Assembly (NCBI GenBank): GCA_030998225.1
Contig: JAPYXD010000608.1
Coordinates: 7,780,501 to 7,844,500 of the forward strand
Source: Diplolepis rosae
Taxonomy: Eukaryota; Arthropoda; Insecta; Hymenoptera; Diplolepididae
Length of the DNA stretch: 64,000 nucleotides
Direction: 5' to 3'
Shown here: one piece after another, positions 21,960 through 33,648 of the stretch
Layout: the number at the start of each line of letters is the position of its first letter
Numbering within the stretch: position 1 is the first letter of the stretch
Position numbers and translations under genes: made by a program
Notes under the pieces: model-generated
What the model was told of the DNA's origin: nothing
The model's input: only the letters and a program-made list of their open reading frames with translations
Databases searched by the model: none

Positions 21960-23460
21960 TAACAAACTCACCGGTGATAGGTGGGGTTATGTCCCTGGGG
22001 AAAAAGTCGTGAGACGAGAGCCCGCACTTCATCGTCACCCGAGAGCACTCGAAACACATTTTCGCGTACCACACGCACTCACGCTTCCTGTCCTGTCTGT
22101 TTCATGAGTAATACGAAGACAACAGCACCGGAGGACAGCAGCGTTGGAGACGAGACACTACCGGCTACCGAATCAGCGTAAACACTGGCTGCCATGTCGA
22201 GTTTCGAGCCACGATGGATCGACGCTTCGATTATCAACATCATCGATCGTTCGAGAGCAACGCACCAGACGACCAGATGCCACCACGGGACCCGGAAAAT
22301 GTACCCTAGGGCGCATAGACCCTGGGGCTTGATATGAAACATATTTGATATTTAGTATCTTGGACATTTGGTGATACTAAATTTGTGCAGTTGATGGAAA
22401 CGAACACTGATTACAATGATGTCATTGTTTCACACGCGCCGTTCATTGTAATTAATAGAACCGCGTGTTGTGGAAAATTATTTGCCGAGGGCAATCATAC
22501 TAGGCACGAGTTGCCCAGCCGTCTATTGGATGTTGGACATGTGACCTATTTCCGGGTCCGCGATTGGGTCACGCGTGTAATTCGTGGGGCAGGTCGGGAA
22601 TTTTGTTAGCGTCGCGTCGGCCATCGTCACTCTCGTCCTGCGACTACTATCGACAGGTTTCGCCCGTTGTTATTGACATTCCAAAGAGACGCCGGATTTT
22701 AACCGTTGAAGGATGTCAGACGAATTCATCCTGCGATTCGTCCCGGAGCTTGGAGACGTGATACAGGTAGTGTGAGTGTTCTGATTTAAGCTTTGTTTCT
22801 CTGGCAAGTGGTCCGGAAAATACTGGACTATTGAACTGATACTGACGCCATATGGCGTACTCTGCAAATACCGGCCACTTAGCCTCTCTTCTCACTCTCC
22901 TGCGCGAGTGCTCTTCCTGTCTTTATATTAATGATCTTTTTGGAGTATGTCGGAGCGTAATAAGGAAAATGTTCAATTAAAATAAAGTAGCGTTAAATTC
23001 TAGTTCTCTCTGGTGGGGACGCGGTAGGATAAGTCGAATTCGCCATATTGTCGCGTGGCTCGGAAAGTTCCGAGATTTGTATCATTTTTTTTACTGATCT
23101 TGATTTTTGATTTTATTATTCATATCCTGTTTTAATTTATATCGAACCTTGTTCACTTGCAATAAAACTTGTTAAACTATTTCACATTATTTGATCAAAT
23201 TCTGGCTTTCATTATTTACCCGGTAATGTGTTGTGACCTTTTGACCCCGCCTTGTGTTGGTTAGTTTCGAGTCTCATCCTTGTAAAGTAAACCTTGTCAC
23301 TCGAGAGAGTGTCTGGCGCTCAAAGAAGAAATTAAAGAAAATATTTTGTTTCGGGCCGTTCCGAGCCGAAATAAAATCCGTTGGGTAGCCAAAAATAAGA
23401 GTCCCAGGTCACGGGTAAGACCTGCATCTCAATGTATCGCATGAACCTGAGTGATAATCA
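21960..23460. other. GC-richer island of unknown nature
   Basis: Composition is clearly less AT-rich than the surroundings (many CG dinucleotides and words such as CCGGAGGACAGCAGCG). Short frames such as 22108-22182 (MSNTKTTAPEDSSV..) and 22385-22609 match no family I know. A phrase at about 23314 (TGGCGCTCAAAG) resembles a retroelement primer-binding site but no LTR could be defined. It may be an old retroelement 5' region or non-coding parts of a host gene. Confidence 0.35.
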
Positions 23461-24233
23461 TCAGAAAAGAAAGGAAAACAAAAAGTTTCCGATTAGAAAT
23501 ATGGCGCTACTTTACCGCTGCTTTGCGACTCCTTGTTATACTATATCCATTACTAGCTTCTGCTTCACCGCTGTTGAAAATATTTACATTCTATTCTGAT
23601 TCTACAAAGTCATAGCCCCTACATAAAGCTCATGCCACTACATACTGCATTTGTGATTACCATCTCCTTTGAATCTCTATAAGAGAGCCTTCCATTTTCC
23701 AACGCAAGTTGCTCCTCGTGCGCTTTTCACGCTTCTCCATTAGCACGTATTTCCCTTGTTTAAACGCTATGTAATCTTTGCAATATTTTTCATTCTTCTT
23801 TGAAAAAGTCACTTCTAAATTGTAACAGAAAAACCTGGGTGTTATATTTACCCAAAGTCTAGTGTTATATTTACCCGCAATAAAAATCACACCATTGGTG
23901 TTATTTCGACACCACAATTCTGGGTATTTTCTGCATTTTATCCATCTTTTGAGGGAAATTTTCACATACTGCCTAACGGTCCGTGTGAACTGTAAACACT
24001 GTCTGCTATATAATCATTATCAACTCACAGATTCAATGTAAAAAAAACTAGTAGTTAATGAAAAACTACTGAGTTTTTAAATTTGCAGTAGGACGACCGA
24101 CAATTAAAATTATAATTAACTAATGCACTTGTTACTACTTTTGCAAATAGAGCTGTATTTAAGAATAGCGATTTTTCTCAGGCTAGTACATTTATTCAGA
24201 AAGTGACAGTTGGCGATTTGCGAATATGACTTA
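23461..24233. other. Intergenic DNA
   Basis: The words GTGTTATATTTACCC occur twice (about 23840 and 23862). No gene recognised; the 102-codon minus frame 23657-23965 has no known motif. Confidence 0.4.
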
Positions 24234-24381
24234 CTTCGTAAGGGTGTGTCCCATGGGAGCGTAATTCATCGCGTCATAACGAGAATGAAAGAGAAAAAAG
24301 TTTACTTCTGTCTGTTCTGTTTTTTTCACTTTCGTTATGACGCAATGCATTACACTTCCAGAGCATGGCACCCTTACGAAG
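24234..24381. mobile_element. Small fold-back element, 148 bp
   Basis: CTTCGTAAGGGTG at 24234 and its complement CACCCTTACGAAG at 24369 bound two arms that pair through GCGTCATAACGAgAATGAAAG. Non-coding; it ends 8 bases before the next MITE. Confidence 0.75.
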
Positions 24382-24389
24382 ATTTTTTA

Positions 24390-25364
24390 CACTGAGAAAA
24401 ATATGCTGTTGTTGGAATAACGGAAGAAGTTCTGTTGATTGAAATTCTGTCGTAGTAATCGAAAATGTCAGTTGTATCAACGGAGAACTGACGTTGGAAT
24501 AACAGAGGCTTCTATGTTTGCTATTTCAACGAAATTGTTCTGTTATTTTTCGTGACAGCAAAATTATTTCGTTGATCCAACGAAATTACCATCGTTAATA
24601 TTTCGGTTTAAATGACGGAGCGAGCGAGCGGCCGCCATTTGATAATTTCCGTTTCTGTTTGTAAGTATGTGCATGTGTGTGTACTGCAGCGGTGACAAGA
24701 ATTAAAGTTTTTTCTCGTCAATTCTTGGCAATTTCTGGCGTCGAAGCAATATCCAAAAAAACCTAAGGTACGTGTAAGCCATTATTATTTTCCGCAGACC
24801 TGCTTAAATTGTGCTCGACGAATAAGTAGGCGATTTTTTTGTTTACAGCTTTCCGAAAATTCGAGGTTATGAGCGCGTGAGGATGGGTTTCGCCGCAAAG
24901 AATATGAAATCCTTTGGATTACCAGCATACATGACAAATTTTCTTGGTAAATTACCAATAAATAAATAATTTACATTGCTTTTTATTTGTAAGCCAACCC
25001 TTACTTAAAAAGCGCGGCACTCTTACGTTGCACTTACTTCGTACTTTTTTGGACATTTTAAAGCTGAAAATAATAATTTCCAGCATTTGTAAATCATTAT
25101 TTATGAAAAAATGTGAAGTTTATAATGAATTTTGAAGCTGATCCTTTCTAATTTAATCCTTAAATTCAAAATAAATCAGAATTTTTTTCCAGTTTTCAAT
25201 GAAGTTTATTCCGTAGCTTCAGCAAAAAAGTTTCCGTTGCAGTAACAGAACACTTTTGTTGATATGACGAAGTTAACACTTCTATCGATACAACAGACAA
25301 ATTTCGTTGTCCCGAGAATCAACAAAACTTATTTTATTGTTTCAACGAAAATTTTCTCTCAGTG
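24390..25364. mobile_element. CACTGAG-type MITE, 975 bp, TA target duplication
   Basis: Ends CACTGAGAAAAAT and, inverted, CACTGAGAGAAAAT, each next to TA (24388-24389 and 25365-25366). Subterminal regions repeat GTTGATTGAAATT/CAACGAAATT words. The interior has no coding match and differs from other members of the group. Confidence 0.8.
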
Positions 25365-25366
25365 TA

Positions 25367-25987
25367 CAATATCCTCCCGTGTAGAAATTTCCCTATCTTT
25401 CCTTATTTCAAGTTGGGTTCTAGTAGGGCCCGGACTAGAATTTCCTAATATATAAAAAAACTGGTAGGGACACTGTTAGCACCTGATTAGTATTTCTAGG
25501 CCAGAAAAAACTGACAGGAGCCCTGTCAGGTGCCAATGAGGAATTCCTTCTTTCGCTTAAGTATGGAAAATCTATTTGTATCTGGCGGGGCACCGACAAG
25601 AGAATTCCTACTTATAATATTTGTGGTTATAAGGTTAGGTCCATTAGATACAATGTAGCCTTTATTCTTTATTCCCATTAAAATTTGATCTTATCTCAGA
25701 AAAATGGAGATTTTCTGAACACGGTCGTAGATGAGATCATTACTTAAGAAGAATCATCAAGCATTTTTAAGAAAACTTTTTCATAATTTTAACTCGAATT
25801 CGCAGGTAATCATAATAATTATATGCGAGCACCTGTGTGTATGTGTGTGTATCTGATTGTGTCGAGGTAGTAACAATAACTAAACATGTAGTTCAACTAA
25901 CATGGAGTGAATAGTAAAATCAATTATAAGCTATCATAGTGAACATAAGCAGTAGAAGTGTAGAAATGGTAGTGTCACCCTCCATAT
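25367..25987. other. Intergenic DNA
   Basis: Includes a GTGTGTATGTGTGTGTAT run near 25833. No gene or element recognised. Confidence 0.45.
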
Positions 25988-26064
25988 TATTATAATAAAA
26001 AATGCTGGTTTACGATCAATGAGGGTCAAATATAAAGAAGAAAACTCTTTATAGTGTCAAAATT

Positions 26065-26108
26065 GTTGCGACGTTTCGTTGGCTATGGGTTTGCCAACCT
26101 CATCAGGC
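26065..26108 (-). ncRNA. Hammerhead-like motif, left arm
   Basis: On the minus strand: CTGATGA (26100-26106), a helix GTTGGC/GCCAAC closing the loop AAACCCATA, then GAAA (26074-26077) and CGTC. These are the conserved core boxes and stem II of a hammerhead ribozyme. Stem III is very short or absent and stem I is weak, as reported for many Penelope-like copies, so self-cleavage is uncertain. Confidence 0.45.
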
Positions 26109-26418
26109 TTTATTAAATTAAAAAAACACCAAATATTAAAATTGTCACACACAAGAAAAATAAACATTAAATTAACTTAACATCCAGAACATACACAAAA
26201 TTGTTAATATTTTACCTCTACCTCACGTCATTTTATTAAGTAAATCATGACTTTTATTATAATTTTATTTTCTCGACATTACTCATCATGAGTTAAACTT
26301 CTTTTATAAAGGTAAAAGCTTAACAATTTTGTGTATGTTCTGGATGTTAAGTTAATTTAATGTTTATTTTTTTTGTGTGTGACAATTTTAATATTTGGTG
26401 TTTTTTTAATTTAATAAA

Positions 26419-26462
26419 GCCTGATGAGGTTGGCAAACCCATAGCCATCGAAACGTCGCAAC
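26419..26462 (+). ncRNA. Hammerhead-like motif, right arm
   Basis: Inverted counterpart of the motif at 26065-26108: CTGATGA at 26421-26427 and GAAA at 26450-26453. Stem II has one mismatch here (GTTGGC against GCCATC). Confidence 0.42.
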
Positions 26463-26540
26463 AATTTTGACACTATAAAGAGTTTTTTTCTTTATATTTG
26501 ACCCTCATTGATCGTAAACCAGCATTTTTTATTATAATAA

Positions 26541-27039
26541 GCAGTAGAAGTTACTACATAAGAGTAGTTAGAAAAACAAACTGATGATAAGTAAATAAGT
26601 GTACTATTTTTTTTTTAATAGTACTACATTAGTTAGAATTTCTTATTGCGAACTTGAATGCATAATTTCGTTATGAGATAACTTTCTTGATTCAAAAGTT
26701 TCATCATATTTTGGGAATTGAAAAAACTCAAATTTTTGAGATTCTTAGCACATGTTGATTTTATTTTTAAAAACAAAAATTAAAGGAATCATAACCTATA
26801 TAAAGTATTACTAATATACAATTATAAGAATTAATACTTCTAAAATTTATATAATTCTTTTTATCATGTAATGTTCTTTAATTCAAAAATTTGATCTGTT
26901 TCTTTCAAAAATATTTTATTTTTTAGAAAATCGATTTAATAACTATAAATCTTAAAATTTTAATCAGAATCATAAATTGGCATAAAATTTAAAAATTCCC
27001 GATTAGTAGTTGCAGGTTATAAGCACTATTTTCTTTCTA
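26541..27039. other. AT-rich DNA without a gene
   Basis: Nothing recognised. Confidence 0.5.
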
Positions 27040-27260
27040 GTATTCCAAGAGTGCGCAGCCGAGAGGCTTAGTCGTTAGGTTTGTAATGCGTTAATTATAA
27101 GTAGAGAGGGTTCGAATCCGCAGCGTTAAGAATAATTTTTAATACTGCCTACACGAGAATTTGTGTAGTGTAGAGGGGGACGTGTGTTTGTAGGTAAGTG
27201 TGTATATAAAAATAGTAAGTGTCTACTTGAAAGTAAATAAAGCTTTGAAATGTATCAAGA
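27040..27260 (+). mobile_element. tRNA-derived SINE, copy 1
   Basis: ATTCCAAGAGTGCGCAGCCG starts the head; CAGCCGAGAGGCTTAGTCGT (27058-27077) is an A-box region of tRNA-Leu/Ser style and GGTTCGAATCC (27109-27119) is a clean B box. A non-tRNA body follows with TGTGTAGTGTAGAG and GTAAGTGTGTAT words, ending near AATAAAGCTTTG. A second copy lies at 35583. Confidence 0.75.
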
Positions 27261-27645
27261 ATATTCATCGATTCAACTACTGCTCTTATTTGATTTACCT
27301 ATGTTCCTGCAGTTCACTTAACTACAAAAAGGACACTTTTGGGGCCTTTATGAATTACGAATTATTTTTTCATTAAGATACCTGAACAAAATTGGTCACG
27401 TGACTCTGCTGATATCTGCCCTTAAATACAATGCGGGGGTCCAATAGTGCCCTTATGGTGTCCTTTTCTGTAGGTGGGGTAGTGTAAGGGCTGATCTCAC
27501 TAAACGCCTACTAGTGGGGCCCACCTCGACAAAAGCGTTGCGTTACCGACGGGGCCCTGACTAGTTTTCCACGCTAGATCACGACCAGAAATAGGGCAAA
27601 CTCGTCAGGACCCCACTAGGCCCCTATCGAAATTGCTACACAAGC
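27261..27645. other. Intergenic DNA
   Basis: Moderately GC-rich words near 27480-27640 (GGGGCCC, ACTAGTGGGGCCC) but no gene or defined repeat. Confidence 0.4.
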
Positions 27646-28207
27646 TAGCGGACCCAGTTAAGGGAACGGTCAGAGAATACTCTGACCGTTCTCTGACCTC
27701 ACATTATTATGGCTAAGAACGATAAAAAAAACATTTAAAGCATTGCAATTATGATTCTGCGATCAAATTTGAATTAGCAGGTGTAGGAATGATTAAAATA
27801 ATTTCATTTTTCAGGGATAAAAACTAGAAAAAAATCGTATATCTATTCATTGAAGGCAGTGCAGTGGTTCACAATTGACGGAACGTCTCCACCGTGAAGG
27901 TTTAGGTGGAGTGAGATGTAACTACTTTTGTTTCACTTCTAAAAATAGCCAATCCTGACGGTGGAGACGTTCCGCAAATGGTGAACCACTGCACTGCCTT
28001 CAATGACAGGTACATGATGTTTTCCTAGTCTTTATCGCTGAAAAATAAAATTATTGTATTTATTCCTACACCTTCTGTTCCAGATTTCGTCACGGAATCA
28101 TAATTGCCATGTTTTAAATGTTTTTTTTTATCGTTCTTAGCCATAATAATGCGAGGTCAGAGAACGGTCAGAGTATTCTATGACCTTTCTCTCAACCGGG
28201 TTCGCTA
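27646..28207. mobile_element. Fold-back MITE, 562 bp, arms about 270 bp
   Basis: The left arm (GGTCAGAGAATACTCTGACC, then ATTATTATGGCTAAGAACGA) is matched in reverse complement at 28105-28207. The inner ends GAAGGCAGTGCAGTGGTTCAC and GTGAACCACTGCACTGCCTTC (trimmed words) flank GGAACGTCTCCACCGT and its complement. No coding sequence. Confidence 0.85.
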
Positions 28208-28937
28208 AGATAGTTTTTAAAACTTAAATTTCGACGACTATTTTCATTGATAAATTTTACGTAATTTCAATTTTGAATATTTGAATTTCCAAATTTCAAT
28301 TCCCACATTGAAACTCTTCACTGACAGGTATTTAAAAATTTTAAAATACGTTAATAAAGAATTTTCTAATTGTACAGACTTCGTAAAAAGCGCCTGATTA
28401 GTTACTTTTCGTCCAGTGTTTGAAATTTTAAAACTAAAATTTTCATTTTTCTTCATTATGAATAGTGATATTTTGACTTACATAAATGAATGTTATACCG
28501 AAATTAAGAAATTCTGTACAAAAGATCGAATAATTAAATTACTATTCTGTAAACGAAATTAACCTCTGTCATTTTAATGATTTATTTACCGATTAGGTAA
28601 ATCTCATCTTTCCCTCGAAATTTTTTAGTTCAAATGTAGTGGTTATTCACACAAGTTAGATTACCTTTATTTATAATTAACAAAAGTAATGAACAATCAA
28701 CATCAATCATACATATTTTTCACGTATTTGATATGACCACTGTTATTCCTAAAGATTCAGGATAATCACAATATAATTTTTTTATACAAACTGTTATTTA
28801 AGATTTAAATAAGCTTTTATTTCTAAAAATTATTTTAATTGTGAAATATTATAAACCCATCATGAAATACAATTTAAAAAGTACATTTTCTGTTTCTGTA
28901 CACTAAGCTTCATTAATACGAGTAATTAAAAATCATC
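28208..28937. other. AT-rich DNA without a gene
   Basis: The 70-codon minus frame 28244-28456 has no known motif. Confidence 0.45.
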
Positions 28938-30873
28938 TAAAGGGCATAGCCGGGTTTCCATGTGAAATCGGCCTTAAAACCGAATCAAATTTCGGATCAA
29001 CCATATGGAAGGGGTTGGGCAAGAGGTAATTTTGCCAAATTTTCAGATCATTATCTGCCATTTTAAATGAGTTATGGCGGATTTTACCATTTTCGATTTT
29101 TCCGTTTTCTAGCTAAACTACTCATAGGAAAATTTTGAAAAAAATCAGGGTTGTTTTTTCCAATGGAAGACAATTTCTTAAATTTTTGCAGATTTTTTCA
29201 TGCATAATTCGCGATGCAAAAAATTGCAAAAATTTTTGCACGCAATTTTGTTCATGTTTAAATTGCGTGACCACTCTTTTGAATTATTCCATTCATTAGT
29301 TACCTATCAATGATTAAAACAGAATTTTTGCAAGGTGTGGACGGGGGTAAAAAAAAATTAAAACCGTCAAAATACGCATTCTTTCAACATCTTACTATTA
29401 AAGCACATTTTATAATAATAGTAGACAAATTAAAAAAAAAATTCATTTGGTAATCAATCCGTAACATGGTTTACTGCTGAAATTTTTGCAAAAATTTTGC
29501 AAAATATTCTGCGAATTTGTTTTGTTGTGAAAAATCGAAATTTTAGATGCATTATGAACAAATGGTTGATTGTCGTTAGTCGCAAGTCGAAATAGTGCTG
29601 CTAAAAATATCTTTTTGTATTCTTAAATAATTTTCGAATATACAGGTTGAATTAATTTCTCTTTGTTAAAAATAACATACTTATTTTACCATACAAGACA
29701 TCGAAAATACCCTCAAATCGTCCTTCATTTACTTTACTTTTTGAAATTTTAATGAGCACAAATAATAAGAAAAGCTCGTAAATTAAATAAGTAATTAACT
29801 TGGATTTCTGAATAACAAAAAATGTTTAGCAGTTATTTTGTATTGCAATACTTACATTTTCGTTACATTTTTTCATAAAGTTTTGCCCGTTAAAAAATAT
29901 AGTCGGTTCAAAAACTGTCCGTTTTAGATAAAAGTGGTATATAAAATGTAAAATTGGTTTTCCTAGAAAAATATATGTTTCTAGCATCGGGTTTTTGCAA
30001 ATATAGACGGTTAATTGTACTTTCATAGCACTTCATACTCCATAAGTGGCAGAACATTTGCCAAGCATAAAATTATTTCTCAATTATGATCTAGTCATCA
30101 TCGCTATCTTCGTTTATAACTGTAAGTTTGTAGGAAAACTAATTTTACTTTTTGTATACCACTCTTATATAAAACGGAAATTTTTTGTACAGAATAAATT
30201 TTCAACGGGCAAAACCTGTATATTCAGAAAATATTCAAGAATATAAATAGATAATTTTCGCAACACTCTTTTGACTTGCGAATATTCACAATCAAACATT
30301 TGTTCACAATGCATGTAAAAATTTCGATTTTCCGCAACAACAAAAATTCGCAAAATATTTTGTAAAATTTTTGCAAAAATTTCAGCAGTAAACCGTGTTA
30401 CGGATTGATTACCAAATAAAATTTTTTTTTCATTAGTCTACTGTTATAAAATGTGCTTTAATAGACCACACCTTGCAAAAATCTGCAAAAATTTTGTTTT
30501 AATCATCGATAGGTAACTAATGAATAGAATAATTCAAAAGAGTGGTCGCGCAATTTAAACATGAACAAAATTGCGTGCAAAAATTTTCGCAATTTTTTGC
30601 ATCTCGAATTATCCATGAAAAAATCTGCAAAAATGTACAAATGTGTTTTCCATTGGAAAAAACAATCCTGATTTTTTTCAAAATTTTCCTATGATTAGTT
30701 TAGCTAAACAAAGGGAAAAACGAAAATGGTAAAATCCGCCATTACTCATCTAAAATGGCAGATAATGATCTGAAAATTTGGCAAAATTATCTCTTGCCCA
30801 ACCCCTTCCATGTGGTTGATGCGAAATTTGATTTGGTTTTAAGGCCGATTTCACATGGAAACCCGGCTATGCC
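28938..30873. mobile_element. Large fold-back element, 1.94 kb
   Basis: Outer ends AAGGGCATAGCCGGGTTTCC (28940) and its complement at 30871 begin arms that pair through TGGAAGGGGTTGGGCAAGAG, AATGGCAGATAATGATCTG, GGTAACTAATGAAT and finally TTTTGCCCGTT (29881) with AACGGGCAAAA (30206). The left arm is about 290 bp longer, with the extra DNA around 29570-29870. The only long frame (30755-31105) runs out of the arm and has no known motif. No transposase inside. Confidence 0.85.
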
Positions 30874-31418
30874 CTTAGAGCTTCAAATAATCGAGAAAAA
30901 TGAACAAAACAGTAAAATAAATGTTAACATAGCAGGAGATTTCCGCGTATACGAATATTCTGTCGGCGTAATAGAATTATCGAATTCAGCCATGTCGTTC
31001 CAGAGTAAATTAATAGCTAAGCGTTTATTGACAAACCGCTGCATATCAGTCAAGTTACTCTCGAAGGCACCGCGACCAGGTCAAGTAGTATACCCAATTC
31101 AGTAAAGCATTCGATTAATTAATTAGGATGAATTATTTTTCTCTGCGTGATTTTAAAATTAGAGTTTTTGAGCCAAGCATCTAATGTAAAAAAGGTGTTA
31201 CGATGGAAACTGGATAATATGAAATTAACAAACATTAATTGTGAATTTCTCTGAAAAGTTGTCAATTCTTCAATTTTAAAAGTGGATTAGAAAAAGTGAC
31301 AGACTATTTATTTTTCACGCTGATTTTGAGGAATTTGGATTTCGAGATTTGAAATATCAAACTAGATGATCAGTTTAAATAACTAAAATATTGAAAGTAA
31401 AAACCTAGATTGTACGGC
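30874..31418. other. Intergenic DNA
   Basis: No gene recognised. The 116-codon frame starting in the preceding fold-back arm ends at 31105 and looks like chance. Confidence 0.4.
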
Positions 31419-31629
31419 TTAAAGCCGTATGGTAGGCTCTGACGTCAACAATTTTATACGACCGCTTTATAATAAAAATAATAACTTTAATTAACTTTCC
31501 GGCGAAGACAGTAATGCGTTACATTTTTTTGCATTGCTGTCTTCTCCACAAAGTTTATTTAAATTATTATTTTATTAATAAAGTGGTCGTATGTAATTGG
31601 TGACGTCAGACCCTACCACACGGCCTTAA
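31419..31629. mobile_element. Fold-back MITE, 211 bp
   Basis: TTAAAGCCGTATGGTAGGCT (31419) pairs with the complement of the right end (TTAAGGCCGTGTGGTAGGGT). The arms continue through TCTGACGTCA and ATACGACC to a centre at about 31524 flanked by GAAGACAGTAATGC and its complement. Confidence 0.85.
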
Positions 31630-31689
31630 CCCTTTGAGAGGCACATTTTTGTGCTAGACTTGCAATGGGTATTAATGGTGTTTCCATAG

Positions 31690-32215
31690 GTTTTTGGGGT
31701 CGCTGATCACGAATCCGGTATCAGAATTTCAAAATTCAAAATGGCGGAATCGAATGCAAATAAGGGGTATAAATAAAATGGACTCAAAATAATGAAATTC
31801 ATAATAATTTTATAATAGTTTGTAATATTAATTTAATCCTTCCAGAATTGAGGTAGCGAATTTGATATCGAAGATTATACTCTCACAGATTGAATCGGAT
31901 CAAAGATTGCTGATTCCACAAAACAAAAACCTCTCCAGTTCTCTCCTCTCTGCGTGACACAGAACAAACGACGTGGACATAGAAAATTGCAATTCTAACT
32001 TAAAATAGTCACCATATTGGGTCCGCCATTTTGAATATCGAAATCAAAAATTCATATTCGTGATGAGCAAGCCCGTAAATCCCCTTATACCTTTTTCCAA
32101 GTGAATTACTCAGAAAACCGCAATTCTAACCTAAAATAACCGCCATATTGAATCGGCCATTTTGATTTTTCAAATTCTGATACCGGATTCGTTATCAGCG
32201 ACTTCGAAAACTCTT
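31690..32215. repeat. Inverted repeat with an internal direct repeat
   Basis: GTCGCTGATCACGAATCCGG (31697) and its complement at 32185-32205 bound the block, followed inward by AGAATTTCAAAATTCAAAATGGC pairing (trimmed). GCAATTCTAACTTAAAATAG at 31987 is repeated at about 32111, giving two direct copies about 124 bp apart. Non-coding. Confidence 0.7.
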
Positions 32216-32554
32216 CTATACAAATTTTCATAAGATTATCTTAAAAACTCCGTCCAAGGCCGAATTTATTCGATAAAATTGAAAATTTTCCGCCTTTGAT
32301 TGTTTATAAATAATTAAATAAATAAATTTTCAACAAAATGAACAAATGAACAAAATGAAAAATATTATTTTTCTTGACACCGCTAAACTGCTTTTAGGTG
32401 GCCCACAAGGCGCTATCTACTTATATTCTTTTTTTAAGTGAAGTATGTCAGGAAAAAAGAAAAAAGTTTGATAAAATAGAATATAATATATAATAATGTT
32501 GGTGTCAAAAAGGAAGCACTACTCACTAATTTGTCAAATCAGAAATATCGTCTA
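32216..32554. other. Intergenic DNA
   Basis: AT-rich; nothing recognised. Confidence 0.45.
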
Positions 32555-33050
32555 CACCCAGAAAAATATTTGTCTTGAATAAAAGAAACCGTTTCTTCAA
32601 TACAATTTCTTGAATTTGATACAAAATTACTTTATAATTGAGGAAAAATTTATTTGATCCTAATAAATTAAGTAATTTCGTTTTTAAATAATTTCAAATC
32701 TTTCTGTGGAAAAAGAGACGCTTTTGACTGTGCCGGCATCGAACTCAACCACTTAGTTTTAAATTTAGTTATTGTTCAATTCAAAGAAATTATTTCTAGA
32801 ATAGTTTTTCTTTCATGTAAAGAAACATTTTTTTTTATTTAAAGGAATCACTAAAATAAATTATATTTTGACTGCATTGTTTTAGACCATGGAAATTTTT
32901 CTTTTAAACCAAAGAAATTTTTTCGTTGATCCAAAATGCTCCTCTGCCAAACGAGCTCGACCAGAATCCTAGAGTGCATATAATTAATGTTATTTCCTGA
33001 TTCTAGATGCGTTTCCAAATTATCACTCGCTCGTAGGATTTTTTTTAGTG
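32555..33050. mobile_element. CACTGAG-group MITE variant, 496 bp, with a tRNA-like insert
   Basis: Ends CACCCAGAAAAAT and, inverted, CACTAAAAAAAATCC with TA on each side (32553-32554 and 33051-33052). Inside at 32700-32760 lies a minus-strand tRNA-like piece (GAGTTCGATGCCGGC) of the type seen at 9225-9315, with the same CACAGAAAGATTT flank. Confidence 0.6.
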
Positions 33051-33059
33051 TAATTATCT

Positions 33060-33410
33060 AATATCAAAAATCTTCCCACCTTGCGGACACATTCTCGTTA
33101 ACTCATGTGAAAAAATAATCAGAAGCAAATTTGCAGACCTCTTTGAAATAAACAATTTTTTTCTCAACATTTTTTCCGTATCTCATATTTTGTCCGGGAA
33201 ATTGAATTTTTGATTTTTAGAAAAACGTTCTAGATAGATAAAACCAAAACCATTGGTCAAAAAAGGCAGGTTAACGAACTCGTCCTTTCTTTTTTGGCCC
33301 TCTAGAAGTTTGATAAAGCGCAATCCAATCCGATAATTTTTTCGAGAGCGATCGTGTACACAGACACCGGACAGACAGACATCTTTTTTATATATTGTAA
33401 ATATTAAAAA
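33060..33410. repeat. Dispersed repeat with GACAGACAGACA signature
   Basis: The order ACATTTTTTCCGTATCTCATA, GGTTAACGAACTCGTCCTTTC, GATAAAGCGCAATCCAATCC and CGGACAGACAGAC is shared with 52598-53150 and, inverted, 62178-62700. The repeat is non-coding here. Confidence 0.65.
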
Positions 33411-33648
33411 TAAAAGTGTCAAACACGTAGGTAAAATAAATAAAAAAATTCAACACTTTATTTTAACCTCTAAAATGACAGATTCAAAGTCTAATCTGCA
33501 AATTTGATTTACTTACTGTCGTCTTCGTTGCTTACTTTTCTTGGATTAAATATCGCGCGATTCCTCCGGACTCGTCGAGAGCTCTTTATTTTGGGCATTT
33601 TAATTAGCAGACACAGAAATTGAATGCATACACTCCCAAACATAACCA

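Larger units (their letters stand above)
25988..26540. mobile_element. Fold-back element with 230-bp arms, Penelope-like ends
   Basis: Arms 25988-26217 and 26310-26540 are near-perfect inverted copies around a 92-bp spacer. Each arm carries CTGATGAGGTTGGC..CGAAACGTCGC, a phrase of the kind found in Penelope-like retroelement repeats. No reverse transcriptase frame is present, so this would be a non-autonomous or end-only derivative. Confidence 0.75.

Noticed and set aside
23280..23460. LTR end with primer-binding site (TGGCGCTCAAAG)
   Set aside because: No TG..CA borders, no second LTR and no coding region next to it; kept only as a remark on the GC-richer island.
30755..31105. 116-codon frame with an ATG start
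   Set aside because: Starts inside the inverted arm of the fold-back at 28938-30873 and has no known motif; most likely chance.
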